Shown here piece after piece: positions 36,389 to 47,115 of a stretch of DNA of 64,000 nt; position 1 is the stretch's first letter; every line of letters begins with the position of its first letter. The notes under the pieces were generated by a model. It was not told the DNA's origin. It saw only the letters and a program-made list of their open reading frames with translations, and did no database searches. The stretch is from Eudorina sp. 2006-703-Eu-15 (taxonomy: Eukaryota > Chlorophyta > Chlorophyceae > Chlamydomonadales > Volvocaceae): NCBI GenBank assembly GCA_003117195.1, contig BDSI01000038.1:620001-684000 (forward strand). The letters are read 5' to 3'. A program made the position numbers and the translations under genes.

Positions 36389-38270
36389 TCTAATCTATCG
36401 AACGTTGGCATAGATGTATGAACAGAGAATTATTAACATGCAAATGCGTTCCAATTCAATGTACCCTGTGGCGCTGACAAGGTTCAGTGTGGAACGGCGT
36501 ACAACATGGTACAAATAACAGAACTGCGCGCCTATTTAACAAAATAATATAGAAATATTATTTGGCACACTTCTAGCAGGATTTGGGGCGGCTGGGTGTG
36601 CTTGCATTTCACGATGCAACGGTTGATGGCCTGAACGATTGCCACTGTGAGCGTGTGCGGATTACTGGGAAGTTTGCACTAACGCATAGCATATACTTTG
36701 TTGTATTTGTTAGTAAAGCTGTAAATCATGTACTTAATATTATAAAACTCAACGTCTGGCTCTGCAGCACCTCCTAATCGCTTGTAATATTGACACGTTC
36801 AACCATCATTATGTAGAGCTGTAAGTGAGATTAACATGAAAAACATGAATTATGTGCATGGCACTACGACTCGACGGTTGAACAGCCGGCAACTCTCGCA
36901 ATCACAACTGATTATGTGTCACCACGCACCATGCGCAATATCTTCATTACAATATGAACACGTCATAGTTAAAACTTTGTCGTACGTACACTGTTATTCG
37001 GAAGGAGCTCGGGGCGCCTGTCGCCTTCTGTCCGAAAAGGCAGTGTAGCTTATTTGCGCATAGCCCGATTGAGTTCAAACAGATTGCAGGAATTCAAAAC
37101 CCTTCTCCCAGGCGAATGGGAGATCGGCACTGTCAAATACGCAGAGCGGGACATCGCGACATCGGGTGGCTGGCTTCAAGTTCTGGCTTCAAGTTCCATC
37201 TCCGTCTTTCGTGATTTCAACACATATGTAAGATGCTGCAATCTCGAAATACGCTCTCACCATTAACGGGAGGAAATACTGCAGCGGCTATGTCGCCGAC
37301 CTGCACGATCTGATGGTTTCTTGGGGACTTGAGGAACTCACACACTGGGCACTAACTATCAGATAGGCTAGTTGATACACCAAACCTCTGATCCCTTCTG
37401 CTGCCAAGCAGTAGCGGTGGTAGCACAGCGTGAGGGCAGTCCGCTGGCCATAGGCACAATGCAAGCTCAAAATGGGGAAGCGCATCAGTAACGCACTCAG
37501 ACGCCAATGTTGAGTCCATGATAGCCACGGGTGAATACAGGCGAATTTCGGTGGCCAGTGGACGACGAGTGGTCGGAATGTTTTCGCGTGCACATGCGTG
37601 ATGGAGGGCACCGTACACGAAGGATAAGGGACGCTGGCCAGCGCTGTCTCACACTTTCTAGCATGAACCGCACGACAGCAGTTCTGATTAGTTCTGGTTC
37701 GTCCACGAGGAAACATCGGCCGATGTTGTCAATTGTAGGCGCCCCTCATGCCCCAAAGAAGAGTGTTCAGCTTGAGGTGACACTTGAGTCAACACTGCCG
37801 CTATGCACCATTACAATACGGTAGCGGCTTTGGTATTGACGGATATTGTGGATATGACAGCCCTGAGAAGTGTATTTAGGCGGAGAGCTTCTGGTAATTG
37901 GAACCCTGGGGCCTGGGCCCTGACATTTCCGCTCAGGAAAATGCCACTCACCTTGTAAAGGTTACATTACATTACTCACGATCACCGCGCATGCCAAGAA
38001 GTAATACGGGTCGTCCAGACCTCAAGTACCGGCTGCGCTGGCGCTTTCGAGGATGACGGTGGTTTGCCTACGACTGTACGACGGCCCATCTAGGGGCTGC
38101 CTGCGTGGACTGATTTTCCCAAACCGGGTTTACCAGTTCCTGTGTCGTTGCACCTGCGACCGCGCTCAGTCGTTTCAACCCAGCAATCCTCTCAGTATTG
38201 AACGTTTGAAGGATCGTGGATCCGGATAGGTACGGAGCAACGGAGGCCACGCACTGGTACGGGGTCCTTC

Positions 38271-38292
38271 TTGTTGTTGTTGTTGTTGTTGT
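38271..38292. repeat. (GTT)n microsatellite
   Basis: Seven GTT triplets between two copies of GGGGTCCTTCT-like sequence, in intergenic DNA. Confidence 0.9.
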
Positions 38293-38466
38293 GTTACATG
38301 GTTGGGGGTGCGTAACCCCATACCTGCACATACCCATACGAGCCGGAGGCCCAAGGGGTCCTTCTGCTACGAAAGCGGAAGCTTACGGCACACATCGATG
38401 ACCCGCGGGTACTGCAAGTCCACAACCCACAACCTATGCCAGCAACACTAAATGGTATAGTACAGT

Positions 38467-38600
38467 GACAAGGTGGACCCTTAGCCCCGACCGGGCGGCC
38501 AACGGGCCCAGATAGCTCGAAGGCGCCTCATCTCATCAACCCCTACGAAGGTCTGCGCAACCATACGTCACCCGCAGGGTACCTGCATCCATACTGGCCA
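38467..38600. repeat. Dispersed repeat, copy A (most diverged)
   Basis: Begins ACAAGGTGGACCCTTAG and shares the block GGCGCCTCATCTCATCAA with copies at 52.9 and 59.4 kb. It is in intergenic DNA upstream of FTSH4. Its right end fades and is approximate. Confidence 0.6.
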
Positions 38601-39360
38601 ACACGATATGGCACTAACGAAGCGAGTTTCCCCTGGCCTTCTCAACCTGCTTGTCATCACTACCAGGCACTAGCATGCTTTGGTGAACAGCCTCGATCCA
38701 GCTTACAACAGAGCTTGGATCATCCCGTGTCGCATTCAAAGGAGGGACGGTGTGACCTGGATGCGCCTGGACGAGGCTGGACTACAGCGGCTGTCAACGT
38801 GTAGCTTGGTAAGCAGGAGCTTAAGTCATTCGAAACGTCTGCGTACTTCAGCACGTCATGCATATGGCTGACGCCTGTTGGCTGACGATGACGTGTAATG
38901 TTGTGTAACGACTTTAACCGAACAACGCGAGGATCATGAAATGCACGCTTAGAGCCTAAGAGCTAAGGCGCTTGTACCTCATGGTAGTTCGCCTGAACTA
39001 TCTTTGTAATGGCTACATGGAACACAGCACAAGTACCAGATGCTTTCTTCCGCCATCCATTAAACCCCCCTCGCGCGGAACGCAAAACTTGCGGCGAAAT
39101 TGAGCATGCAAGCCTTCGGATTATGTTTGCCAGCCCTCCGGATTCTGGACTGTTTATCGCCGTAATTCGATGCTTCAGTTGCAAACCGTGTGTCGCGAAA
39201 CTGTTATGTACGGTAATGCATGACACAAACACTTTTGCAGGGTGCAGATGCACAGGTGTGACCACAGAGTTTATCTTTACACTACTGTGTTCATATTCTT
39301 CTGCACTACCCACGTTACTACGACGTTGCGGCCAAGGGCAGGAGCTCGCGGCGACGGAGC

Positions 39361-42300
39361 ATGCGGGCAGCGCGACAGGTGTTCCAACTTATAATTCCTG
39401 GGAAAGGAAGTCGGAAAGAATTCTCCGAAGCTTTGAAATGCGGGCGTAGGGTCTACCACACCAGATTGGCAGACGAGGTGGGAACGCTTAACGCCATGAA
39501 TGAGTTTTCAAGTCCTTAATTCCAAGGTGTCGCACTGCGTGTACAGGGTGCGGAACATCTTCGTGCGCTTAATAAGCTCGGCCAACATGAAGCAGTTGTC
39601 ACTATGTTTGAGCAGAACCGCGTCCCGAACACGCCGGAGACGCTGTCTGAGTATGTAAAGGCACTTTCACGGCTTGACAGGCTAGACAGCGCGCGCTTTC
39701 ATGCGCTGACGCAGGTACGCAGGGATCCATGTGGTCCTCTTCGCCGGCCCCAGGAAATTGTACTTAAGGGCGTACAACGGAGGTAGTGTCGACTGACATC
39801 TTAATAAGCGTGCATGAATGGTGGACGCAATGACTTGTGGACTGGGCTAGGTGTGTACGTGTTCACCTGTCGTCTGGTCAATGCTAGCCGTCAATCGCGC
39901 AGCTCCGTTTCTCATCTCATGTGCAGCGAGGCGCGGGGCTTGGCGGCAGTGGCGCCGCCCGCCAAGCCACGGACTACGCCCCAAGCACCAGCAGCTTCGC
40001 CAGCGGCTGGGGCAGCGGCGCTGGCGCTGGCGGGGCAAGTGGCGGCGGCTACTACGGCGCCGGCGCTGGAGGCGGGCCCGGTTTTGCTGCGGGGCCTGCT
40101 GTCGGCGCTGCTGGCGCCGCTGCTCTCGGCGGGGTGCTTGGAGGCGCTGGAGTGGCGGCCGAAGGCGCAATGGGTTCGTCCAAGAACCCTTTGGTGATGA
40201 CATTCGCAGAGCCCAGTTTTTCTAGTCAGGTACGCGGACTGGGTTGTCCTTCCTGTGCCTGTTGCCCGCGTCGGCCTATGCAATGCGCCCGCTCTGTCTG
40301 GATATGGGTTTGTCATGGATGCGGGGTTGTCTGATACGGCGGTTCAGAAACGGAACCGGCAAGTCACGAGGCAATCCTCCAGCGGCGCATCGCCAATGGG
40401 TTGCGCAGCATCCGAGGCGTCTGGACCCCGACATGGGTTCGACTTTTCAAAGGATCACGCGCAGAGGCATGCGTTGCGTTGCTATTCTCACCGTTTGGGA
40501 TGAACCTTGCGGGTTCTGGAGGAGACGGGTGCTCTAAGGCTGACTGCCTGACAGCGGGACCCACGTGGGCCGTAGCCTCTCAAGAGGCCACTTGCACAGC
40601 TCCATGTCCGATCTGCGGGATGTGAGGTCATGGCTGCGGCCTTCGGCTCCATTGCTGGACATCTGGTCTCCATCAGTTTGCGTCCGCACTCGACATCGAC
40701 CCGGAATGCCGCGCACCCTGCGCAGTGTCGCGAGCAATACCGGCGGCCCGCGCCGGCCCCAGCCCCCGCACACCGACCCGCACCCGCACCAAGCGCGGAC
40801 CGTGTGGCGTGTGCAAGTATCTCCTCCACTCGCCCCGCTCACAGTTCCCTTCCCCTTCCTCTCCGCAATGCCGGATGGCGTTGTCGACCACCCCACTCCG
40901 CCCGGGCAGGTGTGGCGCACAGTCCGCACCCTGGGCGGCGCATTCATCCTGGTGACCTGCCTGGGTACCCTGCTGGACGACAAGGGCCTCACCAAGTCCT
41001 TCCTGAACAACCCCGACCTGAAGCCGCAGATGAACAGCTCGACCCGGTTCGCGGATGTCAAAGGAGTGGACGAGGCCAAGGTAAGGACTGTGGTTGTGGG
41101 GCGCTGCGAATAATACTCTTATGGCATGAGCCACGGCCGCGCTCGCGATGGGTTGGTCTGTCGGTCGAGCAGGAAGAGGGAACACAGCGTCGTCTGGATG
41201 GGAGCCCTCCCGGAGCTTTGGGGGAGCCGCGTGGTTAATTGATGCAGAGAGGGTGGGGCGCAAGGCATCGCGCATCGTGGGTATGTGCTGTTCTATTCTT
41301 TTCAACGTTCGCTGGGGTGAGGCCGCAAATGCGGTAACTGATATTAGATAGTTAGCACTCAGTAGCCCTCCTGACCCATTTGACGCCACTCGGTCCACAG
41401 CCAACTGCAGGCTTGTCTCATTGTTTTGGGCGTATGGGCCGGGTGGGCCCTTCGCTTATTGTGGGTTCACTGCTTCACCCGGCACCTAACCCACCGCCAC
41501 CGATTGTTATTTGGCACCGTAGCACGAGCTCGAGGAGATCGTCGACTACTTGCGGGATCCGCACAAGTTCACCAACCTGGGCGGCAAGCTGCCGAAGGGC
41601 GTGTTGCTGGTAGGCGTGGTTTGGGTTCGGTGGGCGAACCGATTGGGGCAGGTACGCGGGTACCTGACTGTGTGGCCGGGTCCAATGGGTTCCAAGGTGC
41701 TGGTCACGACGGACGCGAGTTAAGCCGACAGGCGTGTCTGCTGGCTGTCGACCCTCTTGACCCCCACTTCCGTCCATCCGGCCGTTGCAGGTGGGACCTC
41801 CTGGCACGGGCAAGACGATGCTGGCGCGCGCCATTGCAGGTGCGAGCGGAGATGCAGCCGTTACGGGGTCATGGAGCGGATTCCATTAAGACGCGGCGAC
41901 CACAGGATTACAGTGTGCTCGGCGACATTAGCATTTAGCTGTGTTGGCGGCCGTCCTCTGAGCGGAAGCAGGATAGCCGGCGAAGGAAGGGACAGTTGGC
42001 GCGCGAGCCGTCGGTGCCGCAGCCCCGTCGGGTCAGATTACGATTACTGACTGGCAACGACGCCTTCATGCGCCACCATGCGCGTGCTGCGGAATGCGTG
42101 TGCGGCTAGGTCTTGGTGGCGCCGTTCGTCGGGCTTAGCGCCCCGCGCGTGACGTATCCGGCTCTGCTCACCAACGCAACGGTTGCAACGGTTGGCCCTC
42201 CCGCGCAGGCGAAGCCGGCGTGCCATTCTTCTACTGCTCCGGGTCGGAATTTGAGGAGGTGTTTGTGGGCGTGGGCGCGCGGCGCGTGCGTGACCTGTTC

Positions 42301-45000
42301 GCGGCCGCCAAGAAGCATGCGCCCTGCATCATCTTTATCGATGAGATTGACGCGATCGGCGGCAACCGCAACCCCAAGGACCAGCAGTACATGCGGATGA
42401 CCCTCAACCAGTTGCTGGTGGAGCTGGACGGATTCAAGGTGGGAGTGCCGTGGGCTGGTTTAGGAGGAGTCTTGGTGTCTGGGCATCTGGGACGAGTGTG
42501 CGCTACGTGGTGGGCGAGAGGTCCGAACAGGGCCCCGCACGCCCGGCAGGCTTTCGGTCAGCTGGCACGGGGCACAGGAACGTGCAGTGCGGCAGTCCGC
42601 AGGCAGCACGTGTGGTCCATGCCATGCAGCACCGGGCGGCCTTCGCGGGGCCCCCCAGAACTCCGGAGGTACACAGTTGTTTGGTGTTGGAGTGCGCAGT
42701 TGCGCGTCAAGGGTCGGCGTCCTTCCGGCGTCTCCGTCTCCCCGTTTACGGTGGTTGTCATTACCTGTGCGCGCGCCCCCACCGGCCGCTGTCAGGCCAC
42801 CGAGGGCATCATTGTGGTGGCGGCCACCAACTTCGCGGAGGTGCTGGATAAGGCGCTGGTGCGGCCGGGGCGCTTCGACCGCCACATCGTGGTGCCCAAC
42901 CCGGACGTAGAGGGCCGCAAACAAATCCTAGAGACGCACATGCAGAAGATCCCCAAGAGGTGAGGAACTCGGCCGCTGTCTCCCTGGATGTGTTGTCCGG
43001 CCTGGGTCCGGCACTTTAAAGCCCTCCGCAAACGGGGGGTAATGAAAATAGCGTACTCGCTGTCGCTCTCGTGGGGTGCGTAGGTCTTCGTGGGCGGGGG
43101 CGATTTCCTTTCTGGTGAGACCCAATCGTCGCTTGGCCCTTCATTGCCGCGCTGTGTGCTTGCTGAGGCAGTTGGTCACCACCTTGCTGAGCGGGGTGTG
43201 AGCATTTCGCGAGGAACTCGCCCGACCGAAACCCATTGAGTTGTGGTTACCAAAGAGTTTCGCGTGCGTGAACCAAACCATTGCTTTGCTATGCCATACC
43301 ATACCTATGGTTGCTGTGGTACGCATGGTTACTGTGGTGTGATGTGGTGTGGTGCGTTGTGGTGCAGCGCTGATCTGGACCTGGCGGTCATCGCGCGGGC
43401 CTCACCGGGCTTCAGCGGCGCGGACCTGGCCAACTTGGTCAACGTGGCGGCGCTGCACGCGGCGAAAACTGGGCTGAAGGAGGTGAGGAGGAAGCGTTGC
43501 TGGCCGCATGGGAATGGGCAATCGTGAAAACCTTAGGGGATGGACTAGTGTGCAAGCGCGCAGATGATTCGGGCGGATGTAGGGCAATAAGAGTGGAGGG
43601 ACAGGTTGAGGACAACTAACCGATGCCAGTACCTCATGCGCGTGGTAGGCTCGTGCCGCAGGCGGTTTACCTCCCAGCCGCTCGTGCTTGGTACTTCCAA
43701 TGCCCGGGATTGCTGCACCCCAAACGTTGCTTTCCTAAATTCCTATGCTCATGTTTTACGTACGCATTTTGCGGTGATGGGTCCCTGGCAGGTTGGCATG
43801 CGCAGCATGGAGTATGCACGGGACCGCATCATGATGGGTGCTGAGCGCAAGTCGGCGGCCGTCAGCGAGCGCTCCCGGCGGCTGACTGCCTACCACGAGG
43901 GGGGCCATGCGCTGGTGGCCCTACTGACGGATGGCGCGGACCCGGTCCACAAGGCCACCATCGTGCCGCGAGGTACGGGATGCCGCATCGGAATTTTGTA
44001 AGCATTGGTTAGCTTGCTGTCGGACTGGTTAGGACGACGGAAAGGCTGCGCGTGATGCTCATCACGCTGACGAAGGGTTTGTGGCAAAGTTTAGCAGGTG
44101 CAAGTTACGTTGCCAGAAAGCATGACACGTGAAGCGAATGCGCCGTTGGGACGATGTGATGACAGAAGCGGTACTCTGCATGGCGTAGGCACTTCTACGT
44201 CTGTCAGCTGCGATATTAAACATACCATGTCAACCCTTCGCGGACCAGAACGCCTGCATAATTCTACATGTTCTTTACCGTTCAATGGACGTTTCTGACG
44301 CTTGCGTCATGCTACCGTTATCACCGAACAGGTCTGTCGCTGGGCATGGTGACGCAACTGCCGGAGGAGGACGTGGTGAACATGTCAAGGAAGCAGATGC
44401 TGGCGCGACTGGACGTGTGCATGGGCGGCCGAGTGGCGGAGGAGCTCATATTTGGGCCGGACGACGTGACTACCGGCGCTTCGTCAGACCTGCGGATGGC
44501 CACATCGCTGGCGCGGGCGATGGTCACCAAGTACGGCATGAGCGAGCGGCTGGGCCAGGTGCGTGACAAACGGGCGGGGGCATCGTTTGCGCGCCTGAGG
44601 CAAACTGGTTGCGGGAAGATTCGTTTCCTGTGTATTTTATGATCAACAATAGCGGCACCAACAACTTTGAGTTTCTGTTCGGTGTTTCTTCTCGTCGCAG
44701 GTTGCCTTGGATTACGATGACGGGCACTCAATGAGCAGTGAGACGCGGGCGGCGATCGAGGAGGAGGTGCGCAAATTGGTTCAGGGCGCGTATGACCGGG
44801 CCAAGGCTGTGCTTACCAAGCACGAGCGAGACTTGCACCGCCTGGCAGACGAGCTCCTGGAGAAGGAGACGCTGAGCGGAGAGCAGATCAAGGGCATGCT
44901 GGGGATGCGCGTAATGGAAGTTGCCGCGGCTGCAGCAGCCAGTGCTGTGGGCAAGCGCGAGGGCGGCGGCGGTGGCACAGCCACAGCAAGCGCGGCGTGA
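39361..45000 (+). CDS. FTSH4: Mitochondrial i-AAA zinc metalloprotease (FTSH4/YME1 type), complete copy
   Basis: Membrane-bound ATP-dependent protease of the mitochondrial inner membrane facing the intermembrane space (family knowledge). Exons: 39361-39477, 39547-39714, 39927-40229, 40910-41080, 41523-41609, 41791-41839, 42209-42438, 42796-42959, 43368-43482, 43792-43972, 44332-44558, 44701-45000. Phases agree throughout and give 703 residues. Order: basic presequence; FTSH4-type N-domain ([15 protein letters not shown]); a Gly/Ala-rich linker in exon 3; one membrane span ([15 protein letters not shown]); Walker A GPPGTGKT; Walker B IIFIDEID; second region of homology ([20 protein letters not shown]); zinc site HEGGH; third ligand Asp in GASSDL; helical end and poly-Ala tail. 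The N-domain favours FTSH4 over FTSH11 or plastid FtsH. The tandem duplication begins in intron 6, so this copy is intact. Confidence 0.95.
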
Positions 45001-47115
45001 TGGGCAGGGGCGAGAGCATTGCTCAAGACAGGCCCGGGCTCATGAATCTGGCATACTCGCTGCATACCTTTCAGTGCGCAGTAAAGGTGGCGACGAATGG
45101 GCATGCAGGATGGGTACAGATTGGGAGGAGGCCAGCGCAGGTCACAGGAGAAGATAGTATCCACTCGGGATGAGTGTGACCTGAAATCCTGTTTGTACAC
45201 TAAACAAATCGTTGACGTTTCCGCGGCAACCATTTTCTTGGCATGCTGCGTTGGTAAAAGAGATGGTGAACGTGCTTAGTGTTGAGAGAGATACTGATGG
45301 TTGTATGGATTTTATGGACACAGTAGTGCTTCGGGGTTTGGCTAAGATGTGTTCACGGTTTGTGGAGTGCCGGGCAGTACTAATGGTTGTAGACAGGGAC
45401 TTCGCTCATAACAGAGCGCGAGTAAACCTGCGGCGATGTGTGTGACGTGGTTTTGCCGCCGACCCAAACCAGCTGTGCCGTCGTGACATGACGTGCTTCT
45501 GTTTCTGGCCTTTGTACAGCAGCCAGATCCTGCAAGCGCTATTCAGAGCTTTGGAGTTTGCATGTATATTGGAGGAATGAGTATGTGGACGAAAAACGCA
45601 CGTGCAACGACATCGGACGTGATGCATTTGAGCCACGGACAACAGTGTGGTGCATCTGTAGTTCGCGTCCTGCTTTTGGGCAAGTAACTTCGCAGGTGAG
45701 CTGTTCCTCGCGTACAACGGTACCTTCCGTTGAATACACCAGGTGCGGTGTATGGGTCGCACGACGCGCACTCTTTAACAACACTTCCTGGCAGGCGTGG
45801 CGCAAATCACGGATGTCCGCGCAGGATAGTTGTAGTTGCCACAAGCACAGCGTTGGTACGATAAGACAAGACACGTGTCCGTCTCACTGGAAAGCGCAGT
45901 AGCGCACGCATAGAAACCCGTTCATGCCAATGGGCAAAACAGCTGCAAATCCAGGGAAAGAAACCTGGCATGCCGTGCATGCCTCGGGTCTGCATCACCA
46001 CAGCACTTCACAAATTCATCAGTCTTGTGCCTGCTTATAAACAGCAAAAGAAGTCGGCGTAAGCACCCAACTTTCATGGGCCACACAGAGCGCACTACGA
46101 CCGGTTGCGGTCCGTAACAAGTGCGCGTTTCATCAATGATAGGCACATACTAAAGTTGCCAATGCTTCTTGCGCACGACATAAACGTGTCACGGACCGAT
46201 CACTTCCCCTTGATCGGGCGGGCAGTCAAGTGCACAGTTCAGCTGAAGGTCAAGTTTCAGGCAGCGGACGCGTATAGGTGAACACATCTTCCGTACAGTC
46301 TCTAGGGCTTGGCCAACCACTTGATGAGATACGGGGCCGCCAGATCAACGGTACGGAAGGTTCTCCTTATCGACAAGCACGCTTCCGCTGCTCTCCTTAG
46401 GTTGCGCCAGCGGCGTCTTGCCGCCGGTTCCACGGCCGAATGCAGCCAGCTGCTGGTCTCGGGCGTGAATCTCCCGCTGGAGGCGCTGCGCACGACAGAA
46501 ACAGGTGAACAGCCAAGTCGCCAGTGTGTGCGGGTGAATTTACGCCCCGTATGTAACGACGTACCTTGCACTTCTCTGTGAGCATGTCAATGTCGTACTG
46601 CTCAGACCGTTTTGCAAGCAGCTTGTCGAAGTCCAAGGCGCCCTTCTTGAAATCCTCGACATCATTGCGGATGCGGAACAGAAGACCCTGAAGCTTGATT
46701 TCCGCACGTTTGGCCCGGCGGAGCTCGTCCTCCAACGTTTGGATTCGTCCGTCCAGGTCTGCATGATGGTCGGTGGCAAAAAAGAAAGCAATAATTGCAA
46801 GATGCCGCTGGTGGATTCCCCGCTTTCAACAGCGCCTCGCTCATGTGTTATGACCCGTGCAAGCTCACCTGGAGGCGGTGCAGGCGCGGCCGCTGTTGAC
46901 GTCCGCTGCAGCCGCACGTTCTCCTCGGTCAGCCAGTGAATCTGGGATTGCAGAGTTAGCTTGCCCGCATTCAGCTCAGCCTCACGCTGCTTGGCCGCCA
47001 GCTCAACCTGCACACAACAGACGCAAGAAACTGTACACGATGTACGAACAACGGGTGTCCTTGCCAGTTCTGTCGGCCAGCACACTAAGCGGCTGACCTC
47101 CTCCTGGGAATCTTG
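42017..47115. repeat. 5,099-bp tandem duplication, left copy
   Basis: Identical to 47116-52214 except for nine single-base differences between 45801 and 46753. It spans FTSH4 exons 7-12 and the last exons of the kinesin on the other strand. Its left edge is in FTSH4 intron 6; its right edge is 18 bases into the 3' part of kinesin exon 34. The junction shows a 2-bp TG microhomology (47114-47115). Confidence 0.97.
46345..47115 (-). pseudogene. Orphan 3' end of the kinesin gene (exons 35-37 plus 18 nt of exon 34)
   Basis: This is the left-copy counterpart of the true kinesin end: exons 47007-46869, 46758-46565 and 46485-46345, plus the last 18 bases of exon 34. The remaining 34 exons are missing because the duplication junction cuts exon 34. 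Against the intact copy, the reading frame differs by one Gln-for-Pro change in the last exon and synonymous changes in exon 36. It has no motor domain and no evident promoter. It lies antisense and downstream of FTSH4, so it may be transcribed only by chance. Confidence 0.9.

Larger units (their letters stand above)
36389..39360. other. Divergent intergenic region between the SANT gene and FTSH4
   Basis: About 3 kb, AT-rich near 36.4-37.0 kb, containing a GTT microsatellite and one copy of the dispersed repeat. A plus-strand ORF at 37054-37266 (LLPGEWEIGTVKYAERDIA) follows an acceptor-like TTGCAG, but no partner exon was found. The promoters of both flanking genes should lie here. Confidence 0.45.

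Noticed and set aside
46345..47115. A second, separate kinesin-related gene
   Set aside because: It is an exact duplicate of the last kinesin exons, cut by the duplication junction, with no motor part.
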